From the NCBI GenBank assembly GCA_963623875.1, contig CAVFNL010000042.1, positions 16,148 through 80,147 on the forward strand: a stretch of DNA of 64,000 nucleotides, read 5' to 3'. The first letter of the stretch is position 1; every line of letters starts with the position of its first letter. The stretch is from UBA3206 sp963623875. GTDB lineage: Bacteria; Bacillota_I; Bacilli_A; Acholeplasmatales; Anaeroplasmataceae. Under the pieces are notes generated by a model. The model saw only the letters and a program-made list of their open reading frames with translations. It had not been told where the DNA came from and ran no database searches. Both the position numbers and the translations under genes were made by a program. Below, in pieces: positions 43,951 through 52,819 of this stretch.

Positions 43951-44739
43951 CTAACTCTTCTTAACTCTTACTATGTTTGAACATGCAATCTTCATAAAAA
44001 TTGCAGATACAAAAACTCCTATGTAAAATAAGAAAGATAAATCTACAAGTGTACCAAATAAATATAGAACAAATGTCCAAGTCATAGAATAACAAGCCAT
44101 GCGAGCTCTAATTTTACGTGGTAAAAATGGATTTGAATATATTCCAACAAACATAAGGATTACAAGTACAACTAAAAATTCAATACATAAATACATTGTA
44201 TTAGTTAATATTGATTGTGGTACTGCAATATCTAAATATCTATCCCATCCAACATTTATATAATCTAACAATTTATAATTTTCATAAAAATATCCATCAC
44301 TTTTATTTGCGATGACAGATAAATCAAGTGAACTATCATCAAGTGATGTATACATCACTTTCTTTAGCTCAGTTTTTGTATCTCCACTTCCATAAAGAAC
44401 TGTAAAATAATCTGCATAAAACGCAATTGTAAGTGCTGTTGATGTATCATTCGTGTTAAATGCTACAGAGAAATTAGATCCATCTGAATAAACTTTTGGT
44501 GTTGAGACAGTTAATTTATTATCAACTATTTTAGCATCTGCTTGTGGATCATTGTAAATACTTTGAAATAATATTACTTCATCACTATATGTAATATCAC
44601 TTGTTCTAGTGACGCTAATAATACTAGGAATGGCACATAAAAATGCAAATATTACGAAATATAAAACTACTCTCCACACTTTATCGGCTAAATATTTCCC
44701 TAATACCGCTGGTTTAAATAAGCTATCTAAAAGTCTCAT
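43951..44739 (-). CDS. DUF1189-like membrane protein
   Basis: 262 residues. An N-terminal helix (VVLYFVIFAFLCAIPSII) precedes an outside domain of about 130 residues, then three hydrophobic helices (about 175-255). The layout and the start LLDSLFKPAVLGKYLADK resemble the DUF1189 family of Bacilli, whose role is unknown. It begins the transcript that includes polC, an unusual partner for the replicase. Confidence 0.65.
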   Translation of the reverse strand: MRLLDSLFKPAVLGKYLADKVWRVVLYFVIFAFLCAIPSIISVTRTSDITYSDEVILFQSIYNDPQADAKIVDNKLTVSTPKVYSDGSNFSVAFNTNDTSTALTIAFYADYFTVLYGSGDTKTELKKVMYTSLDDSSLDLSVIANKSDGYFYENYKLLDYINVGWDRYLDIAVPQSILTNTMYLCIEFLVVLVILMFVGIYSNPFLPRKIRARMACYSMTWTFVLYLFGTLVDLSFLFYIGVFVSAIFMKIACSNIVRVKKS

Positions 44740-44770
44740 TATTTTTATCCTTTCATTTGTAAGTAATAAA

Positions 44771-44779
44771 ATTATAGCA
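44771..44779 (-). promoter_or_regulatory. Extended -10 promoter of the DUF1189-polC operon
   Basis: TGCTATAAT on the minus strand (TATAAT at 44771-44776), with an AAAGGAT site and ATG at 44739 downstream. Confidence 0.6.
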
Positions 44780-44808
44780 CAATTTTATATTAAATACACT
44801 ATTAAATG

Positions 44809-44817
44809 TGATAAAAT
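44809..44817 (+). promoter_or_regulatory. Extended -10 promoter of the radical SAM gene
   Basis: TGA then TAAAAT (44812-44817). The start codon is 15 bases downstream after GGTGATAGA. Confidence 0.55.
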
Positions 44818-44832
44818 TAAATTGGTGATAGA

Positions 44833-45771
44833 ATGCTAATGAATAAAGAAAAACATTACAATACATTAAGTGCTTATTACAAAGAAAAATATAATAGAAA
44901 AGTATGTAAAATCCCATTAAACGCCTCATTTACTTGCCCAAACAAAGATGGTTTTAAGGGGTATGGTGGATGTAGTTATTGTTCTAAACTTGGTTCAGGA
45001 GACTTTGCAGGGGATAAAAATGATAGCCTTGATGTTCAGTTTCATAAGATTAAAGAAATAATGATTAAAAAATGGCCTGATGCATATTTCATTCCATATT
45101 TACAAGCAAATTCTAATACCTATAAACCTTTAGAGGAATTACAAAAAATATACGAACCACTTTTGTATATTGACGAGAAAGTAATAGGTTTATCAATAGC
45201 TACTAGATGTGATGCGCTTGATGATAACAAAATAGAATATCTTGCAGAACTTAATAAAATTAAACCAATTCAAATAGAATTAGGGCTACAAACAATTCAC
45301 GAAAAAACTGCTAAAATAATAAACAGGTGTCATTCGCTTAGTGAATTTGATATAATTGTGAAAAAATTAAGAACTAAAAACATAAGTGTTGTAGTTCACA
45401 TTATAAATGGTCTTCCTTATGAGGATTTTTCTATGATGTTAGATACAGCAAAATATTTAAATAGCCTTGATATTCAAGGGGTCAAAATTCACTCATTACT
45501 TATTCTTGAAGGTACTAAAATGGCAGAAGATTACAAAAAAGAGCCATTTAAAATAATGACTCTTGAGGAATATATTAAAATTGTTGTTGCCCAAATCAGA
45601 GTATTAAACCCAAACATTATAATTCATAGGCTTGCGGCTGATGGTGTAATAAACGATTTGATTGAGCCAAAATGGACAATCAAAAAAATGGTTGTCATGA
45701 ATGAAATTGATAAATATATGCGAAAATACAATTATTATCAAGGTGATCAATTCGAAGGCATACAAGAATAA
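44833..45771 (+). CDS. TIGR01212 family radical SAM protein (YtqA/YhcC-like)
   Basis: A 312-residue radical SAM enzyme. The cluster cysteines are in CPNKDGFKGYGGCSYCS (Cx10-11CxxC spacing characteristic of this group), followed by the family-typical QANSNTYKPLEEL, LSIATRCDAL and LGLQTIHEKTA. The reaction is not established for this family; YtqA is linked to RNA modification by genome context in Bacillus. Convergent with the LeuRS-like gene, overlapping it by 25 bases at the 3' ends. Confidence 0.92.
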   Translation: MLMNKEKHYNTLSAYYKEKYNRKVCKIPLNASFTCPNKDGFKGYGGCSYCSKLGSGDFAGDKNDSLDVQFHKIKEIMIKKWPDAYFIPYLQANSNTYKPLEELQKIYEPLLYIDEKVIGLSIATRCDALDDNKIEYLAELNKIKPIQIELGLQTIHEKTAKIINRCHSLSEFDIIVKKLRTKNISVVVHIINGLPYEDFSMMLDTAKYLNSLDIQGVKIHSLLILEGTKMAEDYKKEPFKIMTLEEYIKIVVAQIRVLNPNIIIHRLAADGVINDLIEPKWTIKKMVVMNEIDKYMRKYNYYQGDQFEGIQE

Positions 45772-47747
45772 TAGATAGAATATTTATTATTAAATATTTC
45801 TTTATTTATATTTTCACTAATTAGAGGACATATAGTACTTAAATATACTAAGAATTCTTTAGCTTCTTCTTTAGTCATACCAAACTCTAGTATATAGTTT
45901 TTAAAGAATGTTATTATGTTTTTAGTATACTTTACAACTTCAAATTGCTTAAGTAATTCTTCTTCACAATCTTTAAACGCTTGAAAAAAAGATGCTATAC
46001 TAGATTCTTCATTAAAAGGCTTTTCATAAGCCTTTTTTATTTCTTGAAGTATGGTTTTGTATTCATCTAGTTTTTCTATTGTTTGTTTTAAATAATCATC
46101 ATGCACATCATTTGATAACAAATATAGTCTATAAGCATCAGATGGTGCTCTATTTAATATTTCTGATACAAAAGATACTCCTAAGCGTTGTTGTTCACCT
46201 AGTGCATCTATATTCATTTCTTGTGATGATAAAACAACTATTTTAGTATCATTTCTTTGATCAAAATATTGATTGAATATTAAACTATATAATATTTCTT
46301 CAGTTGATGTTTCATAATTTAATATCATAATAGTATCGTTAAAGTCATTATATACTGAAGAAATATTGTAAACTTCATCAAATGAAGCCATTTTGTCATA
46401 GTACTTTGCACACAAAGGCATAAGTCCTAATACAAAGCCTCTGTTAAATGTCATTTTGGTAAACGATATTTTATTATCTAACATTCCTTCATTTTTAGAA
46501 GTTCTTATAAACCTATTATTAAAATATATAGGATAATAAATTTCATCAAGAACCATTACATTAGACTTATAATCCTCTCCACAAGGAATTACCACTCCAA
46601 GGTCATTATATGAAGATATTATTAAGTCTTCTGTTGGTTTTGAATAAAGTGTTGCCATACCTTCTGATGTAAAAGCATCTATTATAGCATCTCTTGCGTC
46701 AAGCAAATTCATTCCATCTAAAAAATCCGAATTGTATAATATACCATTAGAATCCATAAATTCATATATATCTAACCCTAAATTTTTGGCAAACATATGA
46801 TCTACTATATTTTCTGCAGGAATGCCTACATGTATATCTTCTTCATATTTATATGAAGCAAAAACATAAATATTTGAAACAGTCAAAGGATTCTTTAAAA
46901 CAAGTCCTATAAAACAATCTTCATCACTATCTTCATTTTCTATAAATTCTTTAACAGTTTTTGCTTCATCTGCTGTAGTATAATTTAAAACATCAATGTA
47001 TTTTGGATTAAGTGCAATAAAAGAAAGTCCTGCAAGATATTCTGGATTATCCATTTTAATATTTAACCTTACTTCCCCTTCAAGAGTTAATAACAATCCT
47101 TTCTTAACACCTAAATAATCATATAATTCTTCTTTCTTTTCTTCTGATATATCTAAATTTTTAATATCATCTAAAATATGAGGAAACTTACTTATATCTA
47201 ATGAAAATATGTTTAATTTTTTTTCATATACTTCTTCACATGCATGTTTTAAGAAAAATTTATCTTTGTGATTTACAACCATTGATTTTGAATATATTTG
47301 ATGTGAAGAAAAATCAGTAAATACCTTTTTACTCTCAAATTTAATAAATCCATTATCATACATATTCTTAAATGTTTTTTGAACGAACTTAATAGTTTCA
47401 AAATCATCTAACGATATTTCTTTTTCAAAATCAAATCCAACGTTCAAACTTTTTAATTCTTCTTTATGATTATTTCTTAAAACATCAATATTTTCTCCCC
47501 TAAGCCTAGAATATGAGTAGGTGATATCATTTAAATTGTTACAAATAACTGGATACATTACGTTATAACCCATCATGCGATACGCTTTATTTAGGATATC
47601 TGATGATAAAATAGGAAATAAATTTTTATTATTAAATCCATAATTTACTACTTGGTATGGTGATGTGTAAATGTATTTTTTATCTTTAAATCTATCTTGT
47701 TCAATTTTAAATAATCTTTTATTTGCCCATTCATCATAAATACTCAC
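45747..47747 (-). CDS. Leucyl-tRNA synthetase-like pseudoenzyme
   Basis: A 666-residue protein that follows LeuRS along its length without its active-site motifs. Correspondences: IYDEWANKRLF (N-terminal helix), RMMGYNVMYP (GYNVLHP), EELKSLNVGFDFEKEI (LGFSxDWxREI), CP1 editing domain (YLGVKKG, PEYLAGLSFIALNP, TTADEAKTVKEFI, VGIPAENIVDHMFAK), SDFLDGMNLLDARDAI, then SDAYRLYLL (GADTLRLY) and a helical anticodon-type domain. Missing: the HIGH segment is NNKNLFPILSSDIL (39-52), KMSKS is replaced near LGEQQRLG (516-523), and TTRPDT of the editing site is KMDNPE. True LeuRS is 800 or more residues. Start: GTG at 47747 after AGGTGG. The frame is intact, so it is probably expressed. Confidence 0.82.
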   Translation of the reverse strand: MSIYDEWANKRLFKIEQDRFKDKKYIYTSPYQVVNYGFNNKNLFPILSSDILNKAYRMMGYNVMYPVICNNLNDITYSYSRLRGENIDVLRNNHKEELKSLNVGFDFEKEISLDDFETIKFVQKTFKNMYDNGFIKFESKKVFTDFSSHQIYSKSMVVNHKDKFFLKHACEEVYEKKLNIFSLDISKFPHILDDIKNLDISEEKKEELYDYLGVKKGLLLTLEGEVRLNIKMDNPEYLAGLSFIALNPKYIDVLNYTTADEAKTVKEFIENEDSDEDCFIGLVLKNPLTVSNIYVFASYKYEEDIHVGIPAENIVDHMFAKNLGLDIYEFMDSNGILYNSDFLDGMNLLDARDAIIDAFTSEGMATLYSKPTEDLIISSYNDLGVVIPCGEDYKSNVMVLDEIYYPIYFNNRFIRTSKNEGMLDNKISFTKMTFNRGFVLGLMPLCAKYYDKMASFDEVYNISSVYNDFNDTIMILNYETSTEEILYSLIFNQYFDQRNDTKIVVLSSQEMNIDALGEQQRLGVSFVSEILNRAPSDAYRLYLLSNDVHDDYLKQTIEKLDEYKTILQEIKKAYEKPFNEESSIASFFQAFKDCEEELLKQFEVVKYTKNIITFFKNYILEFGMTKEEAKEFLVYLSTICPLISENINKEIFNNKYSIYYSCMPSN

Positions 47748-47794
47748 TGCATTCACCACCTATACTATGATTATACATTCAATATTTTAAAAAT

Positions 47795-47835
47795 AAAATA
47801 AAAAAAATAAAAAAGCATTCACAAAAGTGAATGCT
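47795..47835 (-). terminator. Terminator of acpP
   Basis: AGCATTCAC (47827-47835 on the minus strand) pairs with GTGAATGCT (47814-47822), loop TTTT, followed by a long T-rich run. Confidence 0.9.
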
Positions 47836-47843
47836 CATTTGAT

Positions 47844-48077
47844 TTAATCTTTTTTTGAATTTTCAATATAATCAACTAAATCTTTAACAGTAGAAATTTT
47901 AGTTGCAGCATCATCATCAATATGAACACCAAATTCATCTTCTAGTGCCATAATAACTTCTACTGCATCAATTGAATCAGCACCTAAATCTTCTTTAAGA
48001 TTAGCTTCAAGAGTTACTTTTTCTTCTTCCACTTGTAATTCATTTACAATTATTTCTTTTACTTTATCGAAAACCAT
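47844..48077 (-). CDS. acpP: Acyl carrier protein
   Basis: A 77-residue acidic helical protein that carries fatty-acyl chains on a 4'-phosphopantetheine arm. The attachment Ser is in LGADSIDAVE, within the usual DSL-type site (here DSI). The start at 48077 follows AAGGA; an upstream in-frame start would add 14 residues, and lies between the promoter and the ribosome binding site. It has its own promoter and terminator and is not in a fatty-acid synthesis cluster. Confidence 0.95.
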   Translation of the reverse strand: MVFDKVKEIIVNELQVEEEKVTLEANLKEDLGADSIDAVEVIMALEDEFGVHIDDDAATKISTVKDLVDYIENSKKD

Positions 48078-48109
48078 ATAACGTAAATCCTTTCCAAATT
48101 TATAAAGTA

Positions 48110-48138
48110 ATTTTACCAAAATTTAATACTAAAGTCAA
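48110..48138 (-). promoter_or_regulatory. Promoter of acpP
   Basis: TTGACT (48133-48138), 17-bp spacer, TAAAAT (48110-48115) preceded by TGG. The -35 abuts the xylA stop codon. Confidence 0.78.
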
Positions 48139-49452
48139 TTATTTATAAATATATTGATTTACTATAGATTCAAGCATTTCTTGTCTTCCGGATTTATTTT
48201 CAATTTGATCGTTATTTAATGCATATTTTGAAAGCGATTCAAAATCAGTTTTACCATTTCTTATATCAAGACCTATTCCAGTATTATACGAAGCATATCT
48301 CATATCTTTAAAGTTTTCTAACACCTTATCTTCATAAAGTTTTGCGGCAGTCTTCAATCCTTTAGCAAATGTATCCATTCCTGCGATATATGCAATTAAT
48401 AGGTCATCTAATTCAAATGATTCTCTTCTGACTTTCGCATCAAAGTTAAGTCCACCCTTGTTCAAACCGCCATTTAAGATAACCTCATACATTGCAAGTG
48501 TCGCATCATATACATTAGTTGGAAATTGATCTGTATCCCATCCAAGTAATGGATCACCTTGGTTTGCATCAATCGAACCAAGAACATTATTTATACGTGC
48601 CATGTTAAGTTCATGTTGGAATGTATGTCCTGCAAGTGTTGCGTGATTTGCTTCAATATTTATTTTAAAATAATCTTCTAGATTATATTTTCTAAGGAAT
48701 GCAAGCACGCTTTGTACATCAAAATCATATTGATGTTTAGTTGGCTCTTTTGGTTTAGGCTCAATTAAAAATTGTCCTTCGAAGCCAATTTTTTTAGCAT
48801 AATCCACTGCCATATGTAAGAATTTTTGGAAGTTATCAATTTCAAGTTCGGTTTTAGTATTCAATAGTGTTTCATATCCTTCTCTTCCACCCCAAAATAC
48901 ATAATTTTCACCACCAAGTTTTTTAGTAATGTCGATTGCTTTTTTTACGCAAGCAGCTGAATATGCAAACACATCAGCATTGCATGAGGTAGATGCTCCA
49001 TGAGCAAATCTTTTATGATTAAACATATTAGATGTTCCCCACAAGCATTTAATATTAGTTCCTTTCATTTTCTCTAACATATAATCTGATATTTCATCTA
49101 ATGCTTTAAAGAAATCTTCTAGTCTTTCTGTAGGATATGCTATATCAACATCATGAAAACAGAAATATTCAATCCCAAGTTTTTGCATAAATTCAAATCC
49201 TGCATCAACTTTCTTCTTTGCTTGTTTCATCAAATCAGATGCGCACCATGGTCTATCCATAGTAGGACCTCCAAATTGATCTTCACCTCTAGCTCCTAGA
49301 GTATGCCACCACGACATCGCAAATCTTAAATATTCCTTCATAGGGCGTCCTAATACTATTTCATTTGCATTATATTGCTTAAATGCTAGAGGATTTTTCG
49401 AATTAGGTCCCTCATATTTAACCTTTCTTACCATATTAAAATATTTTGTCAT
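48139..49452 (-). CDS. xylA: Xylose isomerase
   Basis: Converts D-xylose to D-xylulose with two divalent metals. The TIM barrel includes FCFHDVDIAYP (active-site His/Asp), YVFWGGREGYETLLNT, LIEPKPKEPTKHQYDFD (metal ligands) and SIDANQGDPLLGWDTDQFP. At 437 residues it is the longer class II form. Its start overlaps the xylB stop by four bases (ATGA). Downstream of xylB in the same transcript; no xylose transporter or XylR gene is in the window. Confidence 0.98.
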   Translation of the reverse strand: MTKYFNMVRKVKYEGPNSKNPLAFKQYNANEIVLGRPMKEYLRFAMSWWHTLGARGEDQFGGPTMDRPWCASDLMKQAKKKVDAGFEFMQKLGIEYFCFHDVDIAYPTERLEDFFKALDEISDYMLEKMKGTNIKCLWGTSNMFNHKRFAHGASTSCNADVFAYSAACVKKAIDITKKLGGENYVFWGGREGYETLLNTKTELEIDNFQKFLHMAVDYAKKIGFEGQFLIEPKPKEPTKHQYDFDVQSVLAFLRKYNLEDYFKINIEANHATLAGHTFQHELNMARINNVLGSIDANQGDPLLGWDTDQFPTNVYDATLAMYEVILNGGLNKGGLNFDAKVRRESFELDDLLIAYIAGMDTFAKGLKTAAKLYEDKVLENFKDMRYASYNTGIGLDIRNGKTDFESLSKYALNNDQIENKSGRQEMLESIVNQYIYK

Positions 49453-50957
49453 ACATTAATCTCCTTTTCTTTTTCAAATATTATTTTATTTTGTTCATAC
49501 ATAAGTTTATATATTTCCATATATTTTTCATATATTTTATTATCTTCTGCCAAAGGTTTTGTTGTGTCATTGATTTTAACTATATTATTTACTGCATCAA
49601 ATATATCTTTATATTCATTATTTGCGCACATTGCAAGAATGGCCACACCAAGTGATCCAGCCTCAACACTTTTAGTTCTAGAAACTTCTACATTTAGCAT
49701 TGATGCCAAAATCCTTATCCATTTAATATTTCTAGCTCCTCCGCCTGATATTAAAACTTTTTGTGGTTTTATATCTAAAAGATTAAAACAATCTTTCATA
49801 GAATAAGAAATACCTTCAATTATAGCTTTAGTCATCATATCTTTTGAGGTATTCCCCCTTAATCCTACAAAAACACCAAGAGCCGCAGGATCTAAGTGCG
49901 GTGTTCTTTCACCCATAATGTATGGAAGAAATATTAAACCATTAGAACCTGCAGGAATGTTATCTATATTTTTTGTAAGATAATCATATGTACTAATTCC
50001 TTCTTCCTTAGCTTTTAATATTTCAAATTCACATAAATTATCTTTATACCATTTCAAACTATTTCCACATCCGTTTGTAACAGCCATTGTGTGATATGTA
50101 TTTTTAATTGCATGCCTAAAATATTGTAGTCCGTTATTTTTAATATTTAGTTCATTAAGTGCTTGAAAAACCACCCCTGAAGATCCTAGTGTTATAGATA
50201 TTTTTTTATCATCTACAATTCCATTTCCTAACGCAGATGCAGCTTGATCTGAAGCTCCACCTACCACAAATGTTGTCTCTAAAAGTCCTGTATCACTTGC
50301 AATTTTAGAGGTAATTGTACCTGTAATATCTTGTGATTCAACAATTTTTGGTAATATTTTTTCCTCAATTCCAAAATAATTTAACAATTCACAAGAATAC
50401 TTTCCGCTTCTAATATCCATCATTTGCATTCCAGATGCATCGCTATATTCCGTTTTAAATTCATGAGTTAAAACATATCTTATATAATCTTTGGGAAGCA
50501 TTATCTTATCTATTTTTTGATATATATCTTTTTTATTCTTTTTAACCCATAAAAGTTTGGCTAACGTAAATGCTGGCATCGCATCATTTCCTGTAATTTC
50601 TTTTAATCTTTCAGTACCAAATTTTTTTAAATCTTCCACTTCTTCTTGTGTTCTATTATCACACCATATAATCGCATTATCTAAAATATTATCATATTTA
50701 TCTAATAGTACCAACCCATGCATCTGCCCTGATAGACCTATACCTTTTATCTCTTTTGCAGGTCTTAGTTTAGTCATATCTTTAAGTACCCTAATGCTTG
50801 CGTTTTTCCAATCTAGAGGATTTTGTTCAGCATAGCCATTTTTTAAAGAAATAATATCATATTCATACGATGCCTGACCTATAATATTACCAAGAGTATC
50901 AAACAAAACTGCTTTTGTAGATGATGTCCCTATATCCATTCCTATATAATAATTCAT
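49449..50957 (-). CDS. xylB: Xylulokinase
   Basis: Phosphorylates D-xylulose to D-xylulose 5-phosphate for the pentose phosphate pathway. FGGY-type sugar kinase: N-terminal phosphate loop YIGMDIGTSSTKAVLFD, substrate site LSGQMHGLVLLD, metal-binding FVVGGASDQAASALG, and adenosine site VLISGGGARN. Length 502. The start at 50957 follows GGGGTGATTTT; TATAAT lies at 50982-50987 in the U-tract of the ylbF terminator. First gene of the xylBA pair. Confidence 0.96.
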   Translation of the reverse strand: MNYYIGMDIGTSSTKAVLFDTLGNIIGQASYEYDIISLKNGYAEQNPLDWKNASIRVLKDMTKLRPAKEIKGIGLSGQMHGLVLLDKYDNILDNAIIWCDNRTQEEVEDLKKFGTERLKEITGNDAMPAFTLAKLLWVKKNKKDIYQKIDKIMLPKDYIRYVLTHEFKTEYSDASGMQMMDIRSGKYSCELLNYFGIEEKILPKIVESQDITGTITSKIASDTGLLETTFVVGGASDQAASALGNGIVDDKKISITLGSSGVVFQALNELNIKNNGLQYFRHAIKNTYHTMAVTNGCGNSLKWYKDNLCEFEILKAKEEGISTYDYLTKNIDNIPAGSNGLIFLPYIMGERTPHLDPAALGVFVGLRGNTSKDMMTKAIIEGISYSMKDCFNLLDIKPQKVLISGGGARNIKWIRILASMLNVEVSRTKSVEAGSLGVAILAMCANNEYKDIFDAVNNIVKINDTTKPLAEDNKIYEKYMEIYKLMYEQNKIIFEKEKEINV

Positions 50958-50988
50958 AAAATCACCCCAACTATTAATTTTATTATAC

Positions 50989-51012
50989 AAAAAAAGAGAG
51001 CTTGTAGCTCTC
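50989..51012 (-). terminator. Terminator of the orphan-miaB-ylbF operon
   Basis: GAGAGCT (51006-51012 on the minus strand) pairs with AGCTCTC (50996-51002), loop ACA, followed by seven Ts that run into the xylB -10 box. Confidence 0.87.
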
Positions 51013-51044
51013 ATTTTAAGTATTTTTAGTCAAAAGTTATATTT

Positions 51045-51380
51045 TTATATACTTTTGTTTAATTCAGTCTCTAAAATGTTTTTAATATCTAAAAGCATAT
51101 TATAAGCTATTTCAAGCAAATCAGTGTATTCGCTTATAAGAGGTAATTCCTTAATTTCCTCTTTCAAATTCTCTAATTCTTTTTCAAGCAATTGCGGATT
51201 ATCTTTTTTATAAAACCTTGCGTTAACCAATTCTTTTTGAACTTCTTTTAGTCTTGAAAATTTATCCTTCAATTCTTTATTATTATCTACTACATTCTCT
51301 AACTCATGAAGTCTTTTTATATCTTCATCGCAATTAATCATTTTAATGAGATTAGAGACTGCTATATCTAAATTATTCAT
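51045..51380 (-). CDS. YlbF/RicA family protein
   Basis: 111 residues, an all-helical protein with a long coiled coil (LKEVQKELVNARFYKK in the middle). It belongs to the YlbF/YmcA family; in B. subtilis, RicA (YmcA) with YlbF and YaaT forms the Y-complex that works with RNase Y in mRNA maturation, and ymcA lies beside miaB, as here. The start overlaps the miaB stop by eight bases. Membership of the RicA branch rests on this neighbourhood. Confidence 0.8.
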   Translation of the reverse strand: MNNLDIAVSNLIKMINCDEDIKRLHELENVVDNNKELKDKFSRLKEVQKELVNARFYKKDNPQLLEKELENLKEEIKELPLISEYTDLLEIAYNMLLDIKNILETELNKSI

Positions 51381-52809
51381 CTAAAAGTTCACCAGTTATA
51401 AACCAAGTTTTAGCTCCAGTAACTTTTACTTTAACTTCTTGTCCTACAATATCTTTAGATTTTGCTTTAAAATGACAAAGTTTATTATGTCGTGTATAAC
51501 CACACATCATATCAAGCCCGTTTTTACTTTCACCATCGACTAATACTTCAACTATTTCGCCTATGAATCTTTCATTACCTTTTAAGGCATAATCATTTAT
51601 TAAATCATTTAACTTATATAATCTTTGATCTTTTTCCTCACTTGACACATTATCTTGCATCTTAGCTGCAGGTGTACCTTCTCTTGGAGAATATACAAAT
51701 GTGTATGCACCATCATATTCACAATATTTTACAAGATCAAGTGTATGATTGAATTGTTCTTCTGTTTCGTTAGGGAATCCTACAATAATATCTGTAGTAA
51801 TCGCAATTCCTTTTACTCTTCTTTTTAATTCATCAACTATATTTTTATATGTCTCAACACTATATTTTCTATTCATTGATTTTAAAATATCGTTATCTCC
51901 TGATTGAACAGGTAAGTGAACCCAAGGAATTACATGTTCGCATGTAGCCATCGCATCAATGGTTTTTTCATCAAAATCTCTTGGATGTGATGTTGTATAT
52001 TTTATTCTTGAAATACCTATTGCGTTAAGATCTTTTAGCAAATCTCCAAATGAATAATCAGAATATTTATCTTTTCCATATGCATTTACATTTTGACCAA
52101 GTAATGTTATTTCTTTATAACCTAATTCTTTAAGTTCTAAAACTTCAGCAATAATATCTTCCTTATCACGTGATCTTTCTTTACCCCTTGTGTATGGAAC
52201 TATACAATAAGTACAAAATTCATCACACCCATACATAATATTAACCCAAGCTTTATGTTTTAATGCTCTCTTTTTAGGAGCATTTTCAAGAATTTGTCCT
52301 TGAGTTGATAATACTTCAATAACCTTACTCTTAGACATATATGCTTCATATAAAAGTTTTGGAAGATTTCCAATATTATGAGTACCAAATATAATATCAA
52401 TATGAGGATATGATTCAATAATTTTATTTGTAGCCTCAGGCTCTTGAGGCATACAACCTGAAATTCCAATTATCATATCAGGATTTGTTTTCTTATATCC
52501 TTTTAATCTACCCAAAACACCCCAAATTCTATTTTCAGCATTTTGTCTTATAGCGCATGTATTTAATATTACAACATCCGCTACATATTCTTCATTTGAT
52601 TTTGTATATCCAAGTTGTTCTAATATACCTTCCATAACTTCGCTATCAGCTTCATTACCTTGACAACCATAAGTTAGTACTTGGTATGTTTTTCCAACTC
52701 CTATACCCTTGTATTTATCTAAAAGTGTATAAGCCACTTTTAGTGTTTCTTCTTTTCTACGATTACGTGCTTCTTTTAATGACGGAACACTTAACTGAAG
52801 TCTTTTCAA
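51373..52809 (-). CDS. miaB: tRNA-2-methylthio-N6-dimethylallyladenosine synthase MiaB
   Basis: Radical SAM methylthiotransferase that adds the 2-methylthio group at A37 of tRNAs. Domains: N-terminal UPF0004 domain with Cys in YGCQGNEADSEV, LNTCAIR and ISGCMPQEP (auxiliary cluster); radical SAM core with YGCDEFCTYCIVPYTRG (CxxxCxxC); C-terminal TRAM domain ending near KVKVTGAKTWFITGEL. Length 478. Starts 10 bp downstream of the large orphan gene and overlaps ylbF. Confidence 0.97.
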   Translation of the reverse strand: MKRLQLSVPSLKEARNRRKEETLKVAYTLLDKYKGIGVGKTYQVLTYGCQGNEADSEVMEGILEQLGYTKSNEEYVADVVILNTCAIRQNAENRIWGVLGRLKGYKKTNPDMIIGISGCMPQEPEATNKIIESYPHIDIIFGTHNIGNLPKLLYEAYMSKSKVIEVLSTQGQILENAPKKRALKHKAWVNIMYGCDEFCTYCIVPYTRGKERSRDKEDIIAEVLELKELGYKEITLLGQNVNAYGKDKYSDYSFGDLLKDLNAIGISRIKYTTSHPRDFDEKTIDAMATCEHVIPWVHLPVQSGDNDILKSMNRKYSVETYKNIVDELKRRVKGIAITTDIIVGFPNETEEQFNHTLDLVKYCEYDGAYTFVYSPREGTPAAKMQDNVSSEEKDQRLYKLNDLINDYALKGNERFIGEIVEVLVDGESKNGLDMMCGYTRHNKLCHFKAKSKDIVGQEVKVKVTGAKTWFITGELLDE

Positions 52810-52819
52810 ATTTAATCAC

